This document shows positions 45,863-54,672 of a stretch of DNA of 64,000 bases, piece after piece. The position numbers and the translations under genes are program-made. The notes beneath the pieces are model-generated. The model had not been told where the DNA came from. It saw only the letters and a program-made list of their open reading frames with translations, and ran no database searches. The DNA is from Marsupella aquatica (Eukaryota > Marchantiophyta): the NCBI GenBank assembly GCA_973895155.1, contig OZ316893.1:16182001-16246000 (forward strand), given 5' to 3'. Numbering within the stretch: position 1 is the first letter of the stretch; the number at the start of each line of letters is the position of its first letter.

Positions 45863-47696
45863 TCAGATAGCACGTGGAGCACAGGAAGGGCAAAACCATA
45901 ACCCTTCTGGCACCTGGGTAAGTTCAGGCCGAAGGCAGAAAAGATGGTACCCTCCATTGCAATTGTCACACAGCAGCATCATCAATTCGCAAACACACTG
46001 ATCTGATAAAGCATCAGCATCATCAATTCGCAAACACACTTTGCAAGGGTAGTCCACAGGTGGAATCCAAGTAGAAGTCACAATGGTGGGATCCAGGTTA
46101 GGCAGATGACAAGGGGCGCAATTCTTGGCATTGTCAGCAATTGTGCGCCCATCTGCCCCTTGTAACTCTAGCACTCCAGACGGTCGAATAGCTTTAACCC
46201 TGAGAATAGTACGACTGGTAGAGGTGTCCAGGGTGTCGTTAGCTTGCCGCTGCAAGTACACAAAATCTCCCACATCAAACTTCCTGACCTTGGGCTGAAA
46301 AGTGCCACCTCGTGTGTGTGCATAACGCAGTGTGTCCCTGTGCTGTGCAATGGTCAAATTCTCCATGGCCATGGGCATAACCCTCCTGAATAGGGCAGCC
46401 CTCTCAGAGATCACATCAGACCAAGTCACAGCTGAATCCAAGTCCACCACCTGAAGCATGTGAGCAGCAATAGCAGAAGGTGGAACTGGGTGACGACCAA
46501 ACAACAAGAAGTAGGGAGAAAAGTTAGACAGTGATGCATGTCTGGACATCCTATACCCCATGGCAATGTAGGGTAAGGCCAGGTCCCAATCCTCCTTGTT
46601 TTTGGTGAGGCAGATCTTCCGGAGACCCTTCTTGCATGTCTGAACCATGCGCTCTGCCAAGCCATCTGCCTGTGGGTGATCTCGTGATGTCCGGCGATGA
46701 TCAATGAGGGCCTGATCAAGCAGCTCCTGGAACTCTCCTCTAAACTCTGAGCCCTGGTCAGTGAGACATTCTGCACAAGCTCCAAAGCGGCTGAGAACTT
46801 GTTGCAGGAATGCCTGGCTGGTGCTACGGGAGGTCTTATCCGGCAATGCCACAAGTTCTATCCACTTGGAGAAATGCTCTATCATGATCATGATGTAGAG
46901 ATTACCCCGAGATGTGAGGGGTAATTCTCCAGCCAAATCACATGACCAGCGATAAAACATGCCCTGAATAGGGAGTGGATGAAGTGTGGGTTGCCGAGAT
47001 GTGAAAGAAGTCCTCACCCTATCACACTGTTCACACCGGGCAATAACATCTCGAACCTGGCCATGCATGCCTCTCCAATGATAATGAGGGACCAAGAGGC
47101 TGTAAGTCCTCTTAACACCAAAATGACCAAGCTCAGAATGTACCTTACGGATAAGGCCAACCCTCTCATGAATGGGTGGAACCACCACTTCCCTGTCTAG
47201 CAAGCAGCGCACGAGATGATCTCCCTTCCACAAGTAGCGCTTGGACCTTTGCTGAATTCGGTCTCTCTGGGCAGCAGTAACATGTGTGGGGTACTCCCCA
47301 TGCTGCAAAAATCTCAGAGTGTCGCTGTCCTCCCATATGTCCACCACAGGTTGGTCAACAACATAGCATGGCAGCAAAGCAAGATAGGTCGATGCATGAA
47401 ATGTAGGCAGGATGGAAACCTGGTCAAAATCTTGCCGTGCATCTGAGGAATCATCAGAGGTAATCAAAGGGTTGCGGGACATAGTGTCAGCATTCTGATG
47501 TGTCACACCAGGCCTATGAATTACCTCAAAATCATACTCCTGGAGTATGAGCGCTCAACGAGCAAGCTTGCCAGTAAGCTTGTCGTTGGTCATCAACCAC
47601 TTCAAGGGCTGGTGGTCGGTGTAGAGAACAAACCTGGTCCCATAGAGGTAGGGCCTATAATGTATGACAGCCCACACAACAGCAAGGCATTCACCC
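45863..47696 (-). pseudogene. pol: gypsy C RNase H end, integrase and PHD finger
   Basis: After the frameshift near 47720 the text resumes as YSSYEGECLAVVWAVIHYR and LYTDHQPLKWL (RNase H). It meets TGA at 47555-47557 where a Trp or Arg codon is expected, and runs openly to the end at 45863. The integrase has an H2C2 zinc domain (HSELGHFGVKRTY, CEQCDRVR). Its core residues lie in WSCDLAGELPL, CLTDQGSEFRGEF and ADGLAERMVQTCKK. After the linker KNCAPCHLPNLD the last 62 residues form a PHD finger: CKVC, 21 residues, CDNC, NGGYH, LFC, 14 residues, CPSC. Chromoviruses carry a chromodomain at this position; here a PHD finger takes its place, so a role in reading histone tails and steering integration is a reasonable inference. 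Integrase catalytic residues look intact. Confidence 0.92.
45875..46045 (-). other. PHD finger domain at the integrase C-terminus
   Basis: All eight metal ligands of the C4HC3 pattern are present. The loop between the second and third cysteines has 21 residues, while the related element E has about 11. The extra length coincides with a 25-bp direct repeat (45975-45999 and 46016-46040) that is read in two different frames. The pattern CDNCNGGYHLFCL with VPEGLWFCPSC is typical of histone-tail-binding PHD fingers. Confidence 0.9.
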
Positions 47697-50003
47697 TCAT
47701 AAGAAGAATAATGACTCTGCCTGATTGTTGCTCCTGGATGCATAGGCAATGACGTACTCTTTACCTTCCTCATCATGCTGGCCCAGAATGGCACCAATCC
47801 CAAGGGCACTCCAATCTGTGTGTAGCACAAAGACCTTGTTGAAATCAGGTCTTCTTAGCACCGGGTATTCTGAGAGCTTCTCCTTCAAAGTGGCAAATGC
47901 TGCCTCAGCATCTGTACTCCATGTCCAAGTCACATTCTTTTTCAACAAAGCATACAATGGGTGTGCAATGGTACTGAAATCTTTGATGTAGATCCGGTAG
48001 TAATTGCACAACCCAATAAAACTCCTCAAAGTGTGAACATCAGTAGGAGTGGGCATTTCCAAGATGGATACCACCTTGGCCCAGTGAGCCATGGTTCCAT
48101 TTGGAAGAATGCGATGCCCAAGATATACTACTGATCTGACAGCAAATTCACACTTCTTGGGGTGTATCTTTAGGTTCACCTTCTTAAGCCTCATGAATAG
48201 CTCCTCAAGGTCAAGTAGATGCTGGTCAAATCCTTTGCTGTGGACCAACACATCATCAATGTAGCATTTCAGAAACTCAGTACCTTGCAGAACCTGGTCC
48301 ATGACTCTTTGAAAGAATATGGGCGCATTCTTCAAGCCAAATGGCATCACCAACCACTCCCATAGTTGGTTACTACCATGGAAAGTTGTTTTCTTGCGAT
48401 CCTTTGCAAGCAGCAAAATCTGGTTGAAGCCTTGCCTTAGATCCACAAGAGTGAAGATGTCTGAGTCTCCAATGCTGTCAAATAGCTCCTCTGGCCGCGG
48501 CATGGGGTACCTGTCCTGGGGTGTGACCAGGTTCAATGGCCTATAGTCCCCACACATGCGCTTCTCTGTCCACAATCCACTGGAATCCTTCTTTGCTGGC
48601 ATCACTGTAGCTGCCGCAAAATCTGATGTAGATGGCTGAATAAGACCAGCTTCATAAAGCTCTTGGCACCTCTCATCCACCAGCTGCCACTCATGCTTAC
48701 TCAAACGGTGTCTCCGCCTAAAGATAGGTGTTTTATCAGCCAACTCAATGGAGAACTGCATAGTCTTGCACTTACCCAAGTCCTTCATAGAGAAAGCAAA
48801 CACATTCTCATGCTTGAGGAGCAAATTCAGCAGCTGGTCCTTCTGTCTTTTACTCAGGTGGTTGCCCATGATAAATGTGTAGTTGACAACACTAGGAATA
48901 GGACCTGATGTACTCGTGCTTGAAGAGCCAGAAGTGCCAGCCTCTCCACTGTCCAAGCTGCTAGCATGCTGTTGATAAGGTGATGAGGCCTCTCCAAGGC
49001 CTGTTGTATCTGTTGCTCTGGTCTGATCCACACCATGAAACTCAGAAATAATGTCAGCCACATTACAAGGGACCTCCTCCCCCCCAACACTTGGACTGAA
49101 GCGGTGAGTGTTGAATAGAGGTAAGTGCACCTGGTCTGGATGCCATGTAGCAGCACTATGGAGGGGTAGGGCTGGAGCTCCTAATGCTGGAGGAATGTAC
49201 ATCTGAAAAAGGATGCAAGTGACCAGAAGCCAAGTGAGAGCATTGAGATCCATTACCCTACCAAGTAAAGCATTCCTGGCCAGCCTGGTGATTTTGGTGT
49301 GACCTGTAGTACTGGGTTGGAAGCCCATAGCCCGTTCTCTCTCCTCAGGACTAGGTTCATCCCATGTACCGGTAGAATGTTGATAAACCAGCCCAGGACC
49401 ATCACCCTGAAAAGCATGTGCACCTGGAAAGGACACAAATGTAGGCCAAGCAGCACGGGGTTGTCCAATGGTATTAGCTGGATACCAAGGTGCTGGCTCA
49501 TGCTGTGTAACTGGTTGGCAAGAACTGTCAGGATCCAAAATCTGGTCCACTATAAGGTTAGTGTCCCTGGATGTGTGGTGAAGAGCCATCTCCAGCAAGG
49601 AAGGTGGTGCAAGGTTAGTCCAAAAGTTACAAAGACGATGTGCATAAGAACCACAGTGCACTGCATCAATGAGAAGGGGTGGTCCCAAGTAGTGCTGGAC
49701 CACACTGAAATCCTCTTTGACCTGTGGACGCTGGTCAAACTGAGATGGAGTATTCTCAATGATATAACCAACAGCAGGATAAAGGGATTGAGCCCAGGTG
49801 AGAATCTGAACCAATGCTATGAAAAGGCCAGAACGAGAATCATGCAGTCCAGCACCGTGACCAGCAGCTAAAAACCCTTGGCATTCCCAACCAGCTATGA
49901 TCAAATCAAGGGAGCCAAGAAGGGTTAAGTGCCGGTGCTGGACAAGCTGGATATCTGGAGGAAAGAAAGAAAATGCAGACTTCCATGCACTGTGTGGAAA
50001 CTG
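47697..50003 (-). CDS. pol: gypsy C methyltransferase C-terminal half, RT and RNase H
   Basis: This continues the Gag-protease frame after TAG 50004-50006. It first completes the methyltransferase (IIAGWECQGF at 49875-49904, then the motif VI-like IIENTPSQ, then IDAVHCGSYAHRLCNFWTN, then RLARNALLGRVMDLNALTWL). A variable linker follows with a hydrophobic stretch (WLLVTCILFQMYIPP). RT begins near 48870 and shows AKKDSSGLWTEKRMCGDYR, LVDLRQGFNQIL, MPFGLKNAPIFFQRVMDQ and the catalytic YIDDVLVHS. The tether and RNase H start follow (LHTDWSALGIGAILG). The frame is lost near 47720 after SNNQAE by a small indel. There is no good ATG at its start, so the protein would be made only as part of a readthrough polyprotein. 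Confidence 0.92.
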   Translation of the reverse strand, partial: QFPHSAWKSAFSFFPPDIQLVQHRHLTLLGSLDLIIAGWECQGFLAAGHGAGLHDSRSGLFIALVQILTWAQSLYPAVGYIIENTPSQFDQRPQVKEDFSVVQHYLGPPLLIDAVHCGSYAHRLCNFWTNLAPPSLLEMALHHTSRDTNLIVDQILDPDSSCQPVTQHEPAPWYPANTIGQPRAAWPTFVSFPGAHAFQGDGPGLVYQHSTGTWDEPSPEERERAMGFQPSTTGHTKITRLARNALLGRVMDLNALTWLLVTCILFQMYIPPALGAPALPLHSAATWHPDQVHLPLFNTHRFSPSVGGEEVPCNVADIISEFHGVDQTRATDTTGLGEASSPYQQHASSLDSGEAGTSGSSSTSTSGPIPSVVNYTFIMGNHLSKRQKDQLLNLLLKHENVFAFSMKDLGKCKTMQFSIELADKTPIFRRRHRLSKHEWQLVDERCQELYEAGLIQPSTSDFAAATVMPAKKDSSGLWTEKRMCGDYRPLNLVTPQDRYPMPRPEELFDSIGDSDIFTLVDLRQGFNQILLLAKDRKKTTFHGSNQLWEWLVMPFGLKNAPIFFQRVMDQVLQGTEFLKCYIDDVLVHSKGFDQHLLDLEELFMRLKKVNLKIHPKKCEFAVRSVVYLGHRILPNGTMAHWAKVVSILEMPTPTDVHTLRSFIGLCNYYRIYIKDFSTIAHPLYALLKKNVTWTWSTDAEAAFATLKEKLSEYPVLRRPDFNKVFVLHTDWSALGIGAILGQHDEEGKEYVIAYASRSNNQAESLFFL

Positions 50004-50175
50004 CTAAGGAAATCGCTCTGAACATTCCAGCAGACGGGATTCAGCCACTTGCCTTGCACCTGGATCAATATCCACATAGATGTACTGCTTCACCACCATG
50101 CCAGACTGTAGGAGAGCTTCCAGGCCTGTAGAAATGCCACCAAAAAGCTCAAGCAATGTAAGGCCATCTGAAGGA
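49220..50175 (-). other. DNMT3-like C5 cytosine methyltransferase domain inside the gypsy polyprotein
   Basis: The domain is about 318 residues and shows C5-methyltransferase motifs in order. Motif I is LLELFGGISTGLEALL (core 50124-50150) and motif II is YIYVDIDPGARQVAESRL. Motif IV has the catalytic Cys in GWECQGF (Cys codon 49881-49883), with Glu where Pro is usual, followed by GLHDSRSGLF. Motif VI is IIENT and motif VIII is AHRLCNFWTN. Motifs IX-X are EERERAMGF and RLARNALLGRVMDLNAL. Motif X and the HR-x-x-x-FW pattern resemble the DNMT3 family more than MET1/DNMT1. The recognition part between motifs VIII and IX is short, about 90 residues. A TAG at 50004-50006 lies between motifs II and IV. 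DNMTs inside charophyte and dinoflagellate retrotransposons are known (de Mendoza and colleagues, 2018); whether this is the same lineage needs a tree. Confidence 0.9.
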
Positions 50176-53100
50176 GGAGTCCATGTAACTGGTGCGCTCA
50201 AGATTGGGGCTATTGGTAGTCCATGATGCTGCCCAAGGTCCTCAAATTTGTGCAATGCAGCCACCAAAGGTCCATGGGCTACTTGGAGCCGTTGTACCAC
50301 CTCTGGTTGATGATCCACGTTGCTGGAAAGTGCTGCTACACGTGCAGCAGCATGTGCAGTAGCCACCTCATCCTCATCATCCTCAATCCAATCCTGCAAT
50401 GGGTGGTTGACATAGGTAGCTATGTGCACTGCTTTCAATACACAGTGGTGAGCCATAGGTGTATGGGCACCATGCAAATCAAGTGGAATGTAGCCCAAGT
50501 GTGAGCCATCCGTATGCCAATCAACTCTGTAGTATGCATGCTCATGCCAATTGTCAATGGTAAAACCTGGTGGGAACAAAGCCTCCTGGCCAATGAGCAC
50601 ATCATACGTAGTGGCATTGGTAACCAAACATCTGACTGGGAAATGCAATTCCTGATCTGTACCTCCATTAAAAGTGAGAGTGAGTAAAGTAGAACTCTCA
50701 CCCAGCACATCCTCCACAGTGCCACTAGCAGTCCGAATGTGCCACCTGGATTGCTGTAAATGATCAGTCAACAGTCCCATCTTCTTGGCAAACTGAATGC
50801 CCAATATCACTGGTTGAGCACCTGTGTCTAGCATGACCACCTGAGGAGTGTGACCCTCCAACTTGACTGCTGAATTCCTGTTGTCAACAATGGCAATGGT
50901 GGTGGAAACTAAAGTCCTGTCACTAGGCACCACTTTTGGCAAATGATGAGGTACCTTGTGAAGGGAGTTAGTGTCCACGGTCTTTCCACTCAACAACATA
51001 GCCAGGAAAGATGGAGCAGCATGACCAGAATCAAGTGTAGCTCTGGTCACACAATCAGCAGCAATCGGTACTGGGGCAGCCAAACCAGTGGAAACATGTA
51101 AAGGAGAAGAAAAAGGTCCAGTATGTACATGAGATTGGACCTCCAAAACCGGTGTCATAGGGGCTGATGAAGAATGCAGTGAGCCCTCTAGCGCTCTGAT
51201 GACAGCTCTAGCATCCAGCTGTAAATCATGGCAACTGAAAAGTGGAGTTGTAAGAATCCTTTGTGCCATACCGGAGGTGAAATGCTCAAGCAGCTCAGGA
51301 GAAACAACTCCCTGTGAAATGTCAGCAGCACCTGGTGGTGGAATGGATGTAGCTGCAGCTCCCTCCCCCCTCGCCAACAAGGTGCGCTCTTCAGCAAGTG
51401 TGAGTGGCTGAAAAGATTGGGGCAGGACAGCCCGAGCGCCCCTGGCTCTAGTCAGAGGACCGGCAGCAAGACCATCAGCCTGTACAATGCGGCGTGTGGG
51501 AGCAATACGGGAGGCAACACTGGCCTGCTGGTAAGCAAAATAGGAAGGGCAGAATGAATCTGAAAATTCTGCTGTAAGGCCAGGCTGTGGAGCAGAGGAC
51601 AACACACACTCACCCATATGAGCATCAAATGGTAAGCCATAGAAAGAGCGGGGTAGAGGTGCTGAACTGTCAGCGGTGCCTGGGCCAGGGATGGGTTGCA
51701 CGTGACCAGCCGGTTGAGAAGGACCAGCAGAGGCAGTGGACTTGCCTTTGATGTTGGCAAGTTGGGCACGTAAGGACTCAACCTCATGAGTCAGAGACTG
51801 GAGTTGAGTTGCCTGTGCGTTGTGAGCCTCCTTCTGAGCTGGTTGCTTCTGTGGCTGCTTGGGCAATTTGTTAGCACCGGGTGCTTTGCCACTGGAAGGA
51901 GGAGCAGTGGATGCAGTAGGAGCCCTCCTAGCTGGTGGGGGAGTGGAAACAGGAGCAGGATGAGTGGCCTGCTGTCGTAGCTGCTTCCTCTCGGGGAATT
52001 TGGCAAAATAGACTGCCTCCAAGTGGCCCACTTTCCCGCAAAAATCACAAGATAGGTCCTCAGCAACAATATCACATTCATTAGCCTTGTGATTAGGGTT
52101 ACCACAGTAGTTGCAAGATGGCAGCATGAAAGCAGCATGTGCTGGCTTGGTCTTGGAACCATACTGTGGCACACGGGGAGGAGTGGCCAGTGTAGGGGCA
52201 GCAGCCTGGTACCTGGATCGCGGTGGACGTGCAATACTGGCCTCATAATGTGCATGGGCCAACTCAAGTTTCTCAGCAGTGTCATAGACATTGAGCAAGG
52301 TGTAGCTGTCTCCAAACTCTGAGAATACTTGTTGCAACACTTGTGAATGGAGAGCTGGTGTGCCCTCCAATGCGCGAAGATAGCGATGAGCAACTTCCAG
52401 GTCAGTGATGCTCTGGGTGTCCTCCTTCAGCTTGAGAAGCCGGAGATACATCATCTTCAATGTTTCATCGCGCTGCCTCACAAAGGTGGCCAACTGCATG
52501 ATTTTGTCAGCACTCTTGATTGGGAATTCCAATTCAAGAACCTGGAAAAACTCAGCCACTGGATCAGCAAAGGCAGGGGAATCAATGGTGGGAGAAATGC
52601 CTGATGTAGCCTGTGCCAAGACAGTGGGAGTAACAGGCGCAGTGGTAGGAACTGGAGTAGGAGGGGAAGTGGCAGGAGCAGCAACATGGGCTGCAATGGC
52701 ATTTTGTAAGGCCAATTGTGAAGCTGCCACAATTGCACTGGCATAGGTAGGTGGGTTAGGCAACTGTGTGACAGCAAGCAGCCGTTGAGAGTGCTGCTTA
52801 TACACATCTAAAGCCTCATGGTGCACATACCTGGCTAGCTGCTTAAATGCAAACGCATTTGTGAAATTGCTGCCGTACTTCAACTCCAATTCGTAAACGA
52901 CAGTGTAAAAAGTGGATTTGAACTCACATAAAGAGACAGTGCCTGGCCGCCCGCTGAAGCGCTCAATGCGGCCAGATGAGTGGCTGGCATCCATGCTGTA
53001 TGTCGGTGAAGCAGGAACAACCACTGATGCAGAAGGGGTAAATGGCAATGAAGTGATAGCAGGCTTCGGAGTAGTGGTGAAGCAACCGCCAAATGTAGCA

Positions 53101-53258
53101 GGAGGATTGCGTGGTGTTGGTGCTGCTGCTGTCTGCGGACGTCGTCGAAATTGACGAGACTCCAATGAAATTGGCACCAATGGTCGTGGATCACTCCGTA
53201 AGTGGTACCGGGGTGTCGGTGGCGATGAGCTGCTACGACTCGGCTCCTCTGCTGACAT
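50004..53258 (-). CDS. gag-pro: gypsy C Gag, protease and N-terminal methyltransferase segment
   Basis: The frame starts at ATG 53258 (MSAEEPSRSSSSPPTPRY) and has 1084 codons before TAG. The N-terminus is Pro/Ala-rich. A Ty3-type Gag helical region follows (VAEFFQVLELEFPIKSADK, then FVRQRDETLKMMYLRLLKL). Two zinc knuckles come next: CNYCGNPNHKANEC at 52074-52115 is complete, and CDFCGKVGHLEAVYF has lost its last Cys. A Pro/Ala/Gln linker with a short coiled coil leads to the aspartic protease with DTG at 50820-50828 (VVMLDTGAQPVILG). The last 54 residues are motif I and II of a cytosine methyltransferase. The stop codon lies inside that domain, and translation past it would continue in frame, so either readthrough or a recent nonsense mutation is implied. 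Confidence 0.93.
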   Translation of the reverse strand: MSAEEPSRSSSSPPTPRYHLRSDPRPLVPISLESRQFRRRPQTAAAPTPRNPPATFGGCFTTTPKPAITSLPFTPSASVVVPASPTYSMDASHSSGRIERFSGRPGTVSLCEFKSTFYTVVYELELKYGSNFTNAFAFKQLARYVHHEALDVYKQHSQRLLAVTQLPNPPTYASAIVAASQLALQNAIAAHVAAPATSPPTPVPTTAPVTPTVLAQATSGISPTIDSPAFADPVAEFFQVLELEFPIKSADKIMQLATFVRQRDETLKMMYLRLLKLKEDTQSITDLEVAHRYLRALEGTPALHSQVLQQVFSEFGDSYTLLNVYDTAEKLELAHAHYEASIARPPRSRYQAAAPTLATPPRVPQYGSKTKPAHAAFMLPSCNYCGNPNHKANECDIVAEDLSCDFCGKVGHLEAVYFAKFPERKQLRQQATHPAPVSTPPPARRAPTASTAPPSSGKAPGANKLPKQPQKQPAQKEAHNAQATQLQSLTHEVESLRAQLANIKGKSTASAGPSQPAGHVQPIPGPGTADSSAPLPRSFYGLPFDAHMGECVLSSAPQPGLTAEFSDSFCPSYFAYQQASVASRIAPTRRIVQADGLAAGPLTRARGARAVLPQSFQPLTLAEERTLLARGEGAAATSIPPPGAADISQGVVSPELLEHFTSGMAQRILTTPLFSCHDLQLDARAVIRALEGSLHSSSAPMTPVLEVQSHVHTGPFSSPLHVSTGLAAPVPIAADCVTRATLDSGHAAPSFLAMLLSGKTVDTNSLHKVPHHLPKVVPSDRTLVSTTIAIVDNRNSAVKLEGHTPQVVMLDTGAQPVILGIQFAKKMGLLTDHLQQSRWHIRTASGTVEDVLGESSTLLTLTFNGGTDQELHFPVRCLVTNATTYDVLIGQEALFPPGFTIDNWHEHAYYRVDWHTDGSHLGYIPLDLHGAHTPMAHHCVLKAVHIATYVNHPLQDWIEDDEDEVATAHAAARVAALSSNVDHQPEVVQRLQVAHGPLVAALHKFEDLGQHHGLPIAPILSAPVTWTPPSDGLTLLELFGGISTGLEALLQSGMVVKQYIYVDIDPGARQVAESRLLECSERFP

Positions 53259-53540
53259 GCTGCATGCTCACCCGGGGTGCCTAAATCAAAAATGTCCCCC
53301 TTCCCGGTGGTACGAGGTGCTGAGGGGAAAGAAACTGACAAGAAAAATGGGTGCTAGCCCCAAGGCTAGGAAATAAAACCCACAAAGGAAACAACCGTGC
53401 GAGGCAGAAATGTGTAGACTGGCCCTGCCGAAAATATACTCACAAAAAAAATGAACAGAAAGAAAACAAGAGGAAACGGCGAAAAGGGGCCTCCGTTATG
53501 TGTATAGACAGGGGTCTGTGTATACACATAAAGGGTACCG
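53259..53540 (-). other. leader / inner LTR part of gypsy C
   Basis: Non-coding sequence upstream of the Gag ATG. It ends at the copia B target site. A hairpin (ttatgtgtata, then tgtatacacataa) at 53495-53532 is echoed at 60428-60462. No tRNA primer site was recognised with confidence. Confidence 0.45.
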
Positions 53541-53545
53541 GTCGG

Positions 53546-53966
53546 TGTTGGGTATTTACTCTTACGTCTAGGTTAGGTATGACGTGGTTGGTACAACAAC
53601 GTGGGTTGGTACAACTACGTGGTTAGGTACAACTACGTGATTAGGTACAACTATGTGGTTAGGTACAACTACGTAATTAGGTACAACTATGTGGTTAGGT
53701 ACAACTAAGTTGCACACTATATCATAAGAGGCATGTGTGCTTGGAGAGGTAGAACCAAGGCTCATTGTTATGGAGCCACTTGAGAGATAGGGAGAGCTTA
53801 CACTGTGGAGACTCGGTATAGCCGACGGGCTTAGAGTTCAGTAAAGCTCTCTTGTGTGTTCCCGTGGACGTAGCCTCAAGGAGGTGAACCACGTATCTCT
53901 TGTGTCGACTATTGTGCGTTGGATGGTTCATGGGCTTGCCGTTGCGATCGTCGTCTATGCTCAACA
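53546..53966 (+). repeat. 5' LTR of copia B (421 bp)
   Basis: TGTTGGG to CTCAACA. Tandem 18-19 bp units (ggttaggtacaac with acgtg or atgtg) fill 53580-53706. Their ACGT cores resemble bZIP binding sites, so they may act as an enhancer; a TATA-like ctatatcata follows. Confidence 0.97.
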
Positions 53967-53968
53967 AT

Positions 53969-53980
53969 TGGTATCAGAGC
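53969..53980 (+). promoter_or_regulatory. primer-binding site of copia B (tRNA-Met type)
   Basis: TGGTATCAGAGC lies two bases after the 5' LTR. It is the standard initiator-tRNA-Met primer site of plant copia elements. Confidence 0.9.
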
Positions 53981-54672
53981 ATGCTTGGGAGGTGACGTGT
54001 GTTCGTGACGGGATTTCATGACGGTTTTTCCAGCGTTGAGTGTTGGTGGATTTTCCAGAGTTCCATCGCATGGAACTTGGAGTTTATGGGCTCAACGGAT
54101 AGATCAGGGCAAGAGCTTTCTAACGGTGTGAAGAAATCGTTGAACGGAGCTCGTGGTGCAGAGAGATCTAAGTTTTCGTCGTTCTGGATTTTGTGAAGAA
54201 AGTTGGCAATCGACTCGGAGGGAGAAGCGTCAAGTGTTTTGACTCAACGGAGAGATTGAGGCAAGACGATTGTTTTTGAGTCCGGGATTGGCTCTTTGAT
54301 GCAAAGAGGAAGGCTAAGCAAAATCAATTACCTTGTTGGACTTGGTGACTGCACCAAGTGCAATTGATCAACATTCGTTGTTGACAAGTGAGGTCGTAGC
54401 CATTGAAGTTGGCAATGCAGCGCACCAATCACATCGCAATTCCGACAACGGGTTGTACTTGGTATTTCGGTTATTCCCTGAGGTGGTCAAAACGGGGGAG
54501 TTTCCCAAGGTTTTACCCACCTCGACCGAAATTTGAATAACTTTTCCGTCAAATTTCGATTTTGATTTTGGTTTTCAGTATTGGACTCCTAGCTTTGTGG
54601 GCTACGCGGCGATGTTGAGTTTCGAGTTTTTTGAGAAGTTGTGAAAAACAACATTTTTTGTGACTTTCTCAT
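53981..54672 (+). other. untranslated leader of copia B
   Basis: About 690 bp between primer site and gag ATG, with no long frame. It is expected to carry packaging and dimerisation signals. Bases 1-249 of copy A correspond to its distal part. Confidence 0.7.

Noticed and set aside
49299-49871. 190-codon plus-strand frame
   Set aside because: It is the complement of the methyltransferase and linker coding region of gypsy C.
49904-49906. A separate start for the RT frame of gypsy C
   Set aside because: The codon there is TTG and the methyltransferase motifs continue in frame from upstream of the TAG, so a polyprotein is the simpler reading.
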